The notes under the pieces were generated by a model that was not told the origin of the DNA, ran no database searches, and worked only from the letters and a program-made list of their open reading frames with translations. 64,000 nucleotides of DNA from Deltaproteobacteria bacterium (GTDB lineage: Bacteria; Desulfobacterota; Binatia; HRBIN30; CADEER01): NCBI GenBank assembly GCA_029262455.1, contig JAJCZJ010000050.1, positions 46,894-110,893 on the forward strand, written 5' to 3'. Shown here piece after piece: positions 56,783 to 64,000 of this stretch (its first letter is position 1; each line of letters starts with the position of its first letter). The translations under genes were made by a program, and so were the position numbers.

Positions 56783-58094
56783 TGTCCTCTGGATCGCGCT
56801 CGTCGCCTACGGTCGGATTCCGATCAGCGTGTCCACTTCTCACACGCTCGGCTACATCGCCCGTGATCAGGCGGATCCCGCGCTGGTGGGTGAGGTACGC
56901 CCAGGCCCACTCAAAGAGCACCAGGGATCGATTCCTGAACCCAATTAGAAAGAAGATGTGAATTCCCAGCCACGCCAACCATGCGATGAGCCCCGAAAGG
57001 TGCATCCCGGCGACCTCCGCAACGGCAGCAGCTCGCCCGATCGTTGCCAACGAGCCCTTGTCGACGTAGTGGAACGGTAGGGTCGGTTGGCCGTTGACTC
57101 GGCGCAATAAATTCTGAGCCGCGTGTCGGCCGGCTTGCATCGCAGCCGGCGCAACGCCTGGAACTAGTGCGCCATCCTGCTCGAAACGGCACATGTCGCC
57201 GATCACGAAGACTTCCGGAAACCCGGTCAGGGAAAGATCTGGCTCGACAACGACGCGACCGGCTCGATCTGTCTCGGTACCGAGCGAAGCGCCTACAGGC
57301 GAAGCTTGTACACCTGCCGCCCACAAGACCGTACGCGCCTCGATTCGCTCATCGCCTATCGATACCCCCGCATCATCGATCCCGGTGACGAGAGTTTGTT
57401 CGCGGACCTCGACGCCAAGGCTTTCCAGTTGATGCCGTGCGCTATCGGCCGACTCCTCAGAGTACGGCGGGAGAACCCGTCTCCCCTCGAGCAACAGAAC
57501 CCGCGCGTCACGGGGATCAATTCGCCGAAAGTCGTGGACGAGAATGCGGAACGCAATCTCGGCGAGCGCCCCGGCGAGCTCGACCCCGGTTGGGCCAGCC
57601 CCGATGACCACGAAGGTCAGCCACGCCGCCCGCTTCGTCGGATCGGGCTCGCGCTCCGCAGCCTCGAACGCGTACAGAATCCTCGAACGAATATCTGTAG
57701 CGTCGTCCAAACTCTTGAGCCCAGGAGCGTGCTGCGCCCAGTGATCGTTGCCAAAATACGAATGGGTGGCGCCACAAGCAAGGACAAGATGATCATAGGA
57801 AATCGGCCCCTGATTCGTCATCACCTCGCGACGCGAAGGTTCGATCCGCTTCACATCCGCGAGCAACACAGTCGCATTCTTCTGATTCCGCAAGATACGC
57901 CGAATCGGGACGGCGATATCGCTTGGATTCAGTGCCGCACTCGCCACCTGGTAGAGCAGCGGCTGAAAAAGATGATGATTGCTGCGGTCGATCAGGGTCA
58001 CATCGACCGACTCACCAGACAACGCGCGCGTCGCCGAGAGTCCGGCAAACCCGGCCCCAACGATCACTACACGACGATTCCCCTGCTCCGGCAT
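56760..58094 (-). CDS. NADH dehydrogenase type 2-like FAD oxidoreductase
   Basis: A 444-residue protein with two Rossmann motifs: VVIVGAGFAGLSA near 9 (FAD) and FVVIGAGPTGVELAG near 165 (NADH). HHLFQPLLYQVA near 43 and the C-terminal hydrophobic region (about 372-415), which sits on the membrane in NDH-2, support the assignment. It would pass electrons from NADH to quinone without pumping protons. I chose ATG 58094; longer frames upstream are not family-like. Confidence 0.85.
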   Translation of the reverse strand: MPEQGNRRVVIVGAGFAGLSATRALSGESVDVTLIDRSNHHLFQPLLYQVASAALNPSDIAVPIRRILRNQKNATVLLADVKRIEPSRREVMTNQGPISYDHLVLACGATHSYFGNDHWAQHAPGLKSLDDATDIRSRILYAFEAAEREPDPTKRAAWLTFVVIGAGPTGVELAGALAEIAFRILVHDFRRIDPRDARVLLLEGRRVLPPYSEESADSARHQLESLGVEVREQTLVTGIDDAGVSIGDERIEARTVLWAAGVQASPVGASLGTETDRAGRVVVEPDLSLTGFPEVFVIGDMCRFEQDGALVPGVAPAAMQAGRHAAQNLLRRVNGQPTLPFHYVDKGSLATIGRAAAVAEVAGMHLSGLIAWLAWLGIHIFFLIGFRNRSLVLFEWAWAYLTHQRGIRLITGDVAERVRSGHADRNPTVGDERDPEDTSRVDRS

Positions 58095-58219
58095 AGGATC
58101 AGAACTACCCTCTGAACCGCAGAGGGCAAGCCCATCGAGACACTCCGGTCGACGGCGACGTTTGCTGCAATCACGGTCATCACTTGCAACGCCTGGCCGC
58201 ATCGAAGTAAACCCCGGAT

Positions 58220-58984
58220 ATGATCGAAGCCCACTGGCCAAGAGCCCTATCGAAAGCCGCCCTAGTCGCGCTGATCGTCGCACTCGGTTGCCAATCCGCA
58301 GACGAAAAGCCCAGAAGCAAGCCAGCTAATGCCGCCAAACCTCGCGTGAGTAAGCCGAAACCAGCAAAAAAAGTCGCGGCGCGTAAGGCGCCTCGAAAGA
58401 AAGTCTCCAAGCGACCTCCAACAGAACAGGAAAAAGCTACTGCCAAGTTGCTCATGCGGCTCAACGAGAACCCAACCGATGCGGCAACCATTGCAGCATT
58501 GGCCGAGATCGGCGATGGAGCCGTACCCATTCTCGGACTGGCTCTTTCATCTGCGTCGCCCGATTTACGGCGATCGATCGTTAAGATTCTCGGCGCAATA
58601 TCGGGGAAAACATCCTTGCACACCCTGTTTGTCGCCGTCAGCGATGCCGACCCGACAGTGCGGGCCGCATCTGCTGAGGCTCTCGGGAAAAAAGCCGACC
58701 CCACGGCAGTACCCATTCTAGTCGCGCGTTACGATCGAGAAGACGACGCCTCCACACGCTACCAAATTCTGAGCGCCCTGGGCCAAATCGGCACCCCAGG
58801 GGCTATTCCACTGCTCACCAAGGAAGCAAAGAGTTCAGATGGGGGTACCCGCATGTGGGCCGGCGGCGCGTTATGCGCAATGAAGGCACCCGAGGCCAGC
58901 GCAATTTCGAAAGGCCTGCTCGCCGACCCGGACGAAAAGGTCCGCGAGCACGTGACCAAGGTGTGTGCGGACGACGCTTCGTAA
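58220..58984 (+). CDS. HEAT-repeat lipoprotein
   Basis: A 254-residue protein with a lipobox LIVALGC ending near residue 24, a Lys/Arg/Pro-rich linker (about 28-68) that resembles a histone-like tail, and about five HEAT repeats (IAALAEIGDGAVPILG, VRAASAEALGKKADPTAVP, YQILSALGQIGTPGAIP). The linker could bind membranes or acidic polymers. Related to the protein encoded at 54044. Confidence 0.8.
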   Translation: MIEAHWPRALSKAALVALIVALGCQSADEKPRSKPANAAKPRVSKPKPAKKVAARKAPRKKVSKRPPTEQEKATAKLLMRLNENPTDAATIAALAEIGDGAVPILGLALSSASPDLRRSIVKILGAISGKTSLHTLFVAVSDADPTVRAASAEALGKKADPTAVPILVARYDREDDASTRYQILSALGQIGTPGAIPLLTKEAKSSDGGTRMWAGGALCAMKAPEASAISKGLLADPDEKVREHVTKVCADDAS

Positions 58985-59071
58985 GGAAGGATGAGCCGCA
59001 CCTGGGAACCTCGCCATTGATGCGGACCTCCTCACAGCCCACACATCGAAGCGGCTCCGGGGCTGGCGAGC

Positions 59072-59116
59072 CTCCTGCTGAGCCGCGCTTCGATCTGCAT
59101 CGCGGCTCAGCAGGAG
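59072..59116. terminator. Perfect 16-bp inverted repeat
   Basis: CTCCTGCTGAGCCGCG (59072-59087) and its exact complement (59101-59116) flank a 13-base loop between two convergent genes. It probably ends transcription from either side, though no T tract follows. Confidence 0.55.
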
Positions 59117-59147
59117 CTGCGCAAGCCTTGGGGGTGCGGCTATCGCC

Positions 59148-60017
59148 CTACCCCGCCTTGGCGATCACGGTGTCGGCGAAACCGTTCAGAGCATCGAGTT
59201 TCTCCTGCAGGGGCTGATCCGGACCGCGGTAGGCGTCGCGGAATCCGACGATCACGTCGGTGACTCCCATGTCCTCGAGCTTCTTCACACCATCGAGGCT
59301 GTATCCCAGCATAGAAATTACATGCACTTCGAAGGCTTCTTTGTCACGGCCGTAATCCTTGCGGAGGACGTGGACCTTCTGAATCATCTCGGCTAACTCG
59401 CCCTCGTCGTCTCTGGCGTGCATCCAGTTGTCGCCGAGCCGCGCCGCACGCTTGAGCGCCGGCTCTGAATGCCCACCGATCATGATCGGCACCGGAGCGC
59501 TTGGAACCGGGCAAATCTTGATGCTCTGAATGTCGTAGTACTTGCCGTGGTGTTCAGTGTACTGACCGGTCAGCAGGCCTCGGATGATCCCGATCATATC
59601 GTCCATCCGCTTGCCGCGACCCTTCCAACGCTCACCACAGACCGCGAAATCCTCCGGCCATGGACTGAGACCGACCCCGAAGCCAAAACGATTGTCAGTC
59701 AGGACCGCAACTGAGCTTACGGACTTGGCAACCAGAACCGGATTGCGGATTGGCAACTTGACGACGAAGGTCGTGAAGCGAAGCTTCTCAGTGACTGCAC
59801 CCATCGCCGGAATCAACGAGAAGGGCTCAATAAACGGCTTGCCATCCAGAAACTCCCGGTTCCCGTCCGGCGTGTACGGATACTTGCTGTCAGATTCTTC
59901 GGGGTAGCAGATGCTGTCGGGAACGATCATCGACGTCCAGCCGCTCTCGTCAGCGGCCTTCGCCAGCGGCAGGTAGTGGCTGACGTCACACATGGATTCA
60001 GCATATGAAAATCGCAT
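59148..60017 (-). CDS. LLM class F420-type oxidoreductase
   Basis: A 289-residue luciferase-like protein. Typical segments are SGWTSMIVPDS near 25, LRFTTFVVKLPIRNPVLVAKS near 78 and GRFGFGVGLSPWPEDF-like near 107, then GKYYDIQSIKICP and the VPIMIGGHSEPALKRAARLGDNW strand near 175-198. It belongs to the F420-dependent branch by pattern. It is divergent from the MaoC gene with 116 bases between. It probably acts on an organic acid or ketone in the local lipid cluster, which is inference. Confidence 0.85.
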   Translation of the reverse strand: MRFSYAESMCDVSHYLPLAKAADESGWTSMIVPDSICYPEESDSKYPYTPDGNREFLDGKPFIEPFSLIPAMGAVTEKLRFTTFVVKLPIRNPVLVAKSVSSVAVLTDNRFGFGVGLSPWPEDFAVCGERWKGRGKRMDDMIGIIRGLLTGQYTEHHGKYYDIQSIKICPVPSAPVPIMIGGHSEPALKRAARLGDNWMHARDDEGELAEMIQKVHVLRKDYGRDKEAFEVHVISMLGYSLDGVKKLEDMGVTDVIVGFRDAYRGPDQPLQEKLDALNGFADTVIAKAG

Positions 60018-60133
60018 CGTTGCCCCTTCTCGATCTAAAACAAAGTACTCACAGATGCCGACGCTCGACAGGCCGGCCGGTCCGCGGTAGCTTTTGACGT
60101 TCCACCCAACACTGCGAACAGGGAGATATTATC

Positions 60134-60613
60134 ATGGCAAGCAACGCGGAAAAGGCCCTCGAAGTCATTCAAGCAAAGATCGGGCAAGAAGAAGGGACCG
60201 GAGATTGGTTCGAGGTCACCCAAGAACGAATCAACGCCTTCGCGGACAACACTGAGGATCACCAGTTCATCCACGTCGATCCGGAAAAGTGTGCTCAGAT
60301 GTCACCGTACAAGGTCCCGATCGCGCACGGCTTCCTGACCTTGTCGATGCTCACCCACCTCGACGGGTCAATCAAGAAAGACCCCAAGATGTTCGAGGGA
60401 GTCATCATGGGTGTGAACTACGGCTTCGACAAGGTCCGTTTCATCAGCCCGGTGCCTGTCAATTCGAAGATCCGCGGCCGATCAGAGATCATGTCGGCTA
60501 CCCCTAAGCCAGGCAACACGATCCAACTCAAGCGCAAACTCACCATCGAGATCGAGGGCCAGGACAAACCTGCTTGCGTCGCCGAATGGCTGACGAACGT
60601 AATCTTCGGTTAG
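60134..60613 (+). CDS. MaoC-like (R)-specific enoyl-CoA hydratase
   Basis: A 159-residue hot-dog fold protein. The hydratase motif is clear: the catalytic Asp and His in FADNTEDHQFIHVDPEKC near 36-53, and the AHGFLTLSM helix near 64. It would hydrate trans-2-enoyl-CoA to the (R)-3-hydroxy form. The ATG at 60134 follows AGGGAG. A GC-rich hairpin lies between it and the convergent ligase gene. Confidence 0.88.
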   Translation: MASNAEKALEVIQAKIGQEEGTGDWFEVTQERINAFADNTEDHQFIHVDPEKCAQMSPYKVPIAHGFLTLSMLTHLDGSIKKDPKMFEGVIMGVNYGFDKVRFISPVPVNSKIRGRSEIMSATPKPGNTIQLKRKLTIEIEGQDKPACVAEWLTNVIFG

Positions 60614-60630
60614 TCCAACCAATCGCGAAC

Positions 60631-60654
60631 GGAGGGCGCCAAGCGGCGCCCTCC
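60631..60654. terminator. Hairpin between two convergent genes
   Basis: GGAGGGCGCC (60631-60640) and GGCGCCCTCC (60645-60654) form a perfect 10-bp stem with an AAGC loop, between the MaoC and ligase stop codons. No T tract follows, so termination would depend on the strong stem or on Rho. Confidence 0.6.
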
Positions 60655-60668
60655 GGCACTTCAACCTG

Positions 60669-62303
60669 TTACGCTCCGGCCTGCTCCTTGGCCCAACGAT
60701 AGTCGGCCTTACCACTAGGACTGCGCTGGATTTTGTCGCGGAACACGATCGCCTTCGGTAACTTGTAACGCGCGATATGTTTCTCGGCCTCCGCGAGCAG
60801 CTCGGCCTCAACCGTAGTTGCCCCCTCGCGCAACTGGACAATCGCGACCACTTCTTGTCCCCATCGATCGCTCGGCCGTCCAGCGACCACGACGTCGAAG
60901 ACGTTCGCGTGTTGCTTGAGCGCCCCCTCGACTTCCTCGGCGAAGATCTTCTCACCTCCAGAGTTGATGGTAACGGAATCGCGTCCCAGCACCTCGATCG
61001 AGCCGTCCGCTCGATAACGAGCACGGTCACCCGGCACGGCATAGCGAAGTCCACCAATCACCGGAAAAGTGCGTGCGGTCTTCTCGGCGTCGCCTAGATA
61101 CCCGAGCGGCGTGCGCCCCTGCTGCGCAAACCAACCCATCTCCTCGTCGCCGGGTTCGAGCAGCCGCCACAAGTCCTCCGACACGACGCACGCTCCGACT
61201 CCGGGCTTGAAGTCGCCGGTACTAACGCCGCTGTCCTTGGTACTGGGATTACTACCTTGCGCGCCCGTCTCGGAAGAGCCGATCGAGTCGAGAACCGTCA
61301 CGTTCGGTATCTTCTCGAGGAATTCTTTCTTGTTTCTGGTCGATAGCGGCGCGCCCCCCGAACCAATGACAAAGAGGCCCGAAAGGTCGTACGACTGCTT
61401 CTCGAGCTGGTCGAGAATCGGTCGCGCAAAGGCATCCCCGACAATCGTAGCACTCAGAGCCTTTTCACGTTCAATCGCCGACAGAAAGTCGTGTGGATCG
61501 AGTCGCTTGTTGTCCGACGGAAAAACGATTCCATTGCCCATACCGAAGTTGATGAACGCACCCCACTGAGCCGCACCATGCATCATCGGCGGACCAATCA
61601 CAGACTTGCCGCCACCGCCGGACTTTGCGTACTCGGCAACCTCTTCGATCGATGCCAACTCGACGCCGTCCATCTTGCGGCCACCCATACCGCCCATGTG
61701 AATGTCAGCAGACCGCCACAGAACACCCTTCGGCATGCCCGTCGTTCCACCGGTGTAGAGAATATAGAGATCATCAGGCGATGGAGTGTCGTGCGGTGAC
61801 TCGGTGGAACTCGACTCGATGACGTCATCGAAGTCCACGGCGCCGGGGACAGGCGTATTGCCGGTGCCATCTTCGACGTGGATGCATAACTCGAGATCCG
61901 GCAGCTGGTCCATGATCGCCTCGAGCTTCGGAGCGAACTCAGCGTGATAGAGGACCGCACGCGCGCCGGAATTCTTGAACAGATAGAGCAGCTCTTCCTC
62001 GACGTAGCGGTAGTTGACGTTGAACGGCGCGACGCGGGCGTAAAACGCGCCGAGCATCCCCTCGATGTATTCGTTGCCATTGTAGAGATAGAGCGCCAAG
62101 TGGTCCTGGCCCGACTCGTGCCCTTCCAGGTCGGAACGCTCCCGAGTTACTCCAAGGCCTCGTTGCGACAGATAATTGGCCAGGCTGCGACTGCGCTCGA
62201 CCAACTGTTTGAAAGTATAGCGACGCTCCCGAAAGACGATCGCCTCCCGGTCGGGAACCGCCTCTGCAATCGCGTCAAAAACCTGGGGGAAAGAAAAATC
62301 CAT
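60669..62303 (-). CDS. Acyl-CoA ligase (AMP-forming)
   Basis: A 544-residue ANL enzyme. Motifs are ILYTGGTTGMPKGVLWR near 185, LDSIGSSETGAQGSNP near 335, a hinge near YRADGSIEVLGRDSVTINSGGEKI (about 430-453), and the C-terminal lysine in QRSPSGKADYRWAKE near 530. The group resembles FadD-type ligases used for steroid side chains and long-chain acids. It is divergent from the SDR gene across a region with a candidate operator. Confidence 0.9.
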   Translation of the reverse strand: MDFSFPQVFDAIAEAVPDREAIVFRERRYTFKQLVERSRSLANYLSQRGLGVTRERSDLEGHESGQDHLALYLYNGNEYIEGMLGAFYARVAPFNVNYRYVEEELLYLFKNSGARAVLYHAEFAPKLEAIMDQLPDLELCIHVEDGTGNTPVPGAVDFDDVIESSSTESPHDTPSPDDLYILYTGGTTGMPKGVLWRSADIHMGGMGGRKMDGVELASIEEVAEYAKSGGGGKSVIGPPMMHGAAQWGAFINFGMGNGIVFPSDNKRLDPHDFLSAIEREKALSATIVGDAFARPILDQLEKQSYDLSGLFVIGSGGAPLSTRNKKEFLEKIPNVTVLDSIGSSETGAQGSNPSTKDSGVSTGDFKPGVGACVVSEDLWRLLEPGDEEMGWFAQQGRTPLGYLGDAEKTARTFPVIGGLRYAVPGDRARYRADGSIEVLGRDSVTINSGGEKIFAEEVEGALKQHANVFDVVVAGRPSDRWGQEVVAIVQLREGATTVEAELLAEAEKHIARYKLPKAIVFRDKIQRSPSGKADYRWAKEQAGA

Positions 62304-62468
62304 TACCTTGCTCCGTTCTATCGTTGGTTCGATTCAATCACCGTTGCGGGCAACAAAAGAGCGCTCTCCAACAGAGAACACCCCTGCGCATGGCTCCCCT
62401 CACTCCCCTTCGGACGCCCGTGCGCGAGCAATTGTTTCCCGCATTCTTGGGCCCAAGGTCAAGAGCAC

Positions 62469-62482
62469 CAAACGACCGTTTG
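62469..62482. promoter_or_regulatory. Candidate operator palindrome between divergent genes
   Basis: CAAACG-AC-CGTTTG is a perfect inverted repeat with a 2-base centre, lying between the divergent ligase and SDR genes. Its size suits a TetR-type regulator of acyl-CoA metabolism, but no such regulator gene is in the window. Confidence 0.35.
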
Positions 62483-62573
62483 ACTGGCCCTCCGCCTGTT
62501 CCATATGGTCTCCGCCAGCGCCGGATTGTCGGGACGACGTTTCAACCGTCATTGCCGCCGCGAAGGGGACAAG

Positions 62574-63401
62574 ATGAAAAATCTTCTGAGCTACGAGGGC
62601 AAACGCTGCTTCATCGTCGGCTGCTTCTCCGGCATGGGGGAGGCCACGGCACGCGTCGTACAATCACTCGGCGGCACCGTGATCGCTGCCGACATCAAGC
62701 GGCCGACAACGTTTGATTTCGAGGCCTTCCATCAGGTCGATCTGCGCGATACCGGAGCCGTCGATGAGATGCTGGCGGGATTCACAGCGCAGGGCGCGAT
62801 CGACCGGCTTTTCTATTGCGCTGGTCTACCCGGCACCATGGACAAGGTAGATGTCATGACCGTTAACTGGGTTCACCTGCGCCACACGGTCGAGACCCTC
62901 GCCCCCCACATGGCCAAAGGTGGCGCGATCGCGACGATCTCCTCAGCTGGGGGACTCGGATATCTCGGTTCGATGGACACGCTGCGGCCGCTCATGGCGA
63001 CAGCCGGCCCGGCCGAGGCCATTGCCTGGATCGAGGAGCACAAAGACGAGCCGTGGATGGACGGATACGCTTCGTCGAAGATGTGTTCAATCTTTTACAC
63101 GGTCAACCGCGGCCCGGTGCTCACGCAAGAAACCGGCATCCGACTCAATTGTATTTCGCCCGGCCCGACCGACACCCCAATGATGTCTGCGTTCGTCGAA
63201 CAAACCAGCGCAAAGTTCATGGACAGCTACCCAAAACCGATCGGCCGCAACTCGACTCCAGAAGAGCAAGCCTGGCCACTGGTTTTCTTGAACAGCGATG
63301 CCGCCAGCTACATTTCCGGAGAGAACCTCTACACCGACGGTGGAGCCGCGAACGGCTTGATCACCGGGTCGGTCAGCATCGATATGAGCGGACTTGTCTA
63401 G
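62574..63401 (+). CDS. Short-chain dehydrogenase/reductase
   Basis: A 275-residue SDR from ATG 62574 (GGGGA upstream). The cofactor loop reads VGCFSGMGEATA near 15-26 instead of TGxxxGIG, and the active site shows YASSKMC (Tyr-x3-Lys) near 161-165, with the Ser in ISSAGG near 125. A long insertion between the serine strand and the Tyr resembles bacterial 3-alpha-hydroxysteroid dehydrogenases. Its TAG stop codon is the start of a repeat element end. Confidence 0.86.
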   Translation: MKNLLSYEGKRCFIVGCFSGMGEATARVVQSLGGTVIAADIKRPTTFDFEAFHQVDLRDTGAVDEMLAGFTAQGAIDRLFYCAGLPGTMDKVDVMTVNWVHLRHTVETLAPHMAKGGAIATISSAGGLGYLGSMDTLRPLMATAGPAEAIAWIEEHKDEPWMDGYASSKMCSIFYTVNRGPVLTQETGIRLNCISPGPTDTPMMSAFVEQTSAKFMDSYPKPIGRNSTPEEQAWPLVFLNSDAASYISGENLYTDGGAANGLITGSVSIDMSGLV

Positions 63402-63450
63402 CAGCCCGTTGAGCAACAGGCCACGCGACGCAAACGGTTTGTTCGCGCCA
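63399..63450 (+). repeat. End of dispersed hairpin repeat, copy 4, overlapping the SDR stop codon
   Basis: TAGCAGCCCGTTGAGCAACA, then GGCCACGCGACGCAAACGG and TTTGTTCGCGCCA, aligns over about 50 bases with 10635-10684. The first three bases are the SDR stop codon. Confidence 0.7.
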
Positions 63451-63479
63451 CAGCTACGTGGGTGACTGAGATCTCGGCG

Positions 63480-64000
63480 TCAGCGCCCTTTGAACTTCGG
63501 CTCTCTCTTCTCGCGGTACGCAGCGGCCGCTTCCTCCGAGTCTTCGTAGCGGTCGAGCCGCGCCGTGTAATCTTGCTCGGTGCGATACCCATCCTTAAGC
63601 GGCATGTCCTCGACGCGATTCAACGACTCCTTGGCGAGACGAATCGCCGCCGGGCTCTTGCGCGCAATCGAAGCGGCTATATCGCCCGCCTCGGCCGCTA
63701 GGTCGTCGTGCGCAACCACTCGGGAGATGCCTCCCATCTGCATCATTTCAGAGGCCGAAACACGACGGGCCGTGTAGTAGAGTTCCCGCATGCGGTACGG
63801 CCCGACCATCCGCTGCAAATGCGATCCCGCGCCGAGAAGGCCTACCTCGATCTCCGGGCAAGCAAACGAAGCGCGTTCTGACGCGACGATCACGTCGCAA
63901 CACGCGACCAGAGCAAGCCCCCCGCCCAACGCCGGGCCGTTCACAGCCGCCACAACGGGCACGGGACAGTCGAGTATGGACCACATCGCCTCGCGCGCGA
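63480..64000 (-). CDS. Enoyl-CoA hydratase/isomerase family protein, 5' part cut by window edge
   Basis: The last 173 codons of a crotonase-fold protein. The oxyanion-hole segment AVNGPALGGGLALVACCD and the catalytic-Glu region CPEIEVGLLGAG are present; a C-terminal KREPKFKGR end is typical. The frame stays open through the window edge (REAMWSILDCPVPVVAAVNG is the visible start), so the ATG at 63986 is probably internal. It likely acts with the neighbouring ligase, MaoC and SDR enzymes in acyl-CoA breakdown. Confidence 0.88.
   Translation of the reverse strand, partial: AREAMWSILDCPVPVVAAVNGPALGGGLALVACCDVIVASERASFACPEIEVGLLGAGSHLQRMVGPYRMRELYYTARRVSASEMMQMGGISRVVAHDDLAAEAGDIAASIARKSPAAIRLAKESLNRVEDMPLKDGYRTEQDYTARLDRYEDSEEAAAAYREKREPKFKGR

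Overview
The window reads as chromosome from a GC-rich, Gram-negative, diderm bacterium. Evidence for an outer membrane is two TonB-dependent receptors, several lipobox lipoproteins and an HpnN-type hopanoid exporter. The gene mix points to an uncultured lineage of the former Deltaproteobacteria, for example a Binatota-like or Myxococcota-like group: luciferase-like F420-type oxidoreductases, free-standing acyl-CoA ligases, MaoC and SDR enzymes, secreted Cys/Lys-rich proteins, Thr/Pro-rich linkers and HEAT-repeat proteins. This placement is inference from gene content; no rRNA or tRNA gene was seen. No prophage, complete insertion sequence or CRISPR array was found.

Layout. 1-4.6 kb: hpnN, an NTF2-like protein, a Cys-rich secreted protein and a dodecin. 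4.6-10.6 kb: a tight five-gene minus-strand peptide ABC transporter operon (oppA-oppB-oppC-oppD-oppF order of transcription) whose OppC carries an extra fibronectin-III-like periplasmic domain. 10.7-13.4 kb: LLM oxidoreductase, a histone-tailed NYN-domain protein and an NnrU-like membrane protein. 13.6-18.6 kb: a 1199-residue secreted beta-propeller/di-haem protein and a PlsC acyltransferase. 18.8-25.9 kb: ahcY with a clear terminator, then four overlapping or near-overlapping genes (pectinacetylesterase-like, membrane protein, secreted protein, RluA-type pseudouridine synthase). 25.9-29.3 kb: a frameshifted TonB receptor behind a BesD/HalD-like 2-oxoglutarate oxygenase. 29.3-36.6 kb: aldo/keto reductase, TerC-like protein, molybdopterin oxidoreductase, HelD-like helicase and TraR/DksA-like zinc protein. 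36.6-41.7 kb: acyl-CoA ligase, SLOG-like protein, tmk, typA. 41.9-47.1 kb: an intact TonB receptor with a cohesin-like lipoprotein upstream, a small secreted protein with its own terminator, and a beta-propeller lipoprotein. 47.1-53.9 kb: addB-addA. 54-59 kb: two HEAT proteins, TauD-like oxygenase, alpha/beta hydrolase, NDH-2-like oxidoreductase. 59.1-64 kb: LLM oxidoreductase, MaoC hydratase, acyl-CoA ligase, SDR and an enoyl-CoA hydratase cut by the window edge, together resembling a lipid or steroid-type acyl-CoA catabolic neighbourhood.

Most notable: the FnIII insertion in OppC; a dispersed miniature element with hairpin ends that occurs four times and whose first TAG serves as the stop codon of two unrelated genes; a histone H1-like tail fused to NYN and a possible OST-HTH domain; a recurring secreted Cys/Lys-rich domain; and side-by-side genes for two RNA-polymerase-binding protein families (HelD-like, DksA-like). 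I see no single complete system that is certainly new; these are the best leads.
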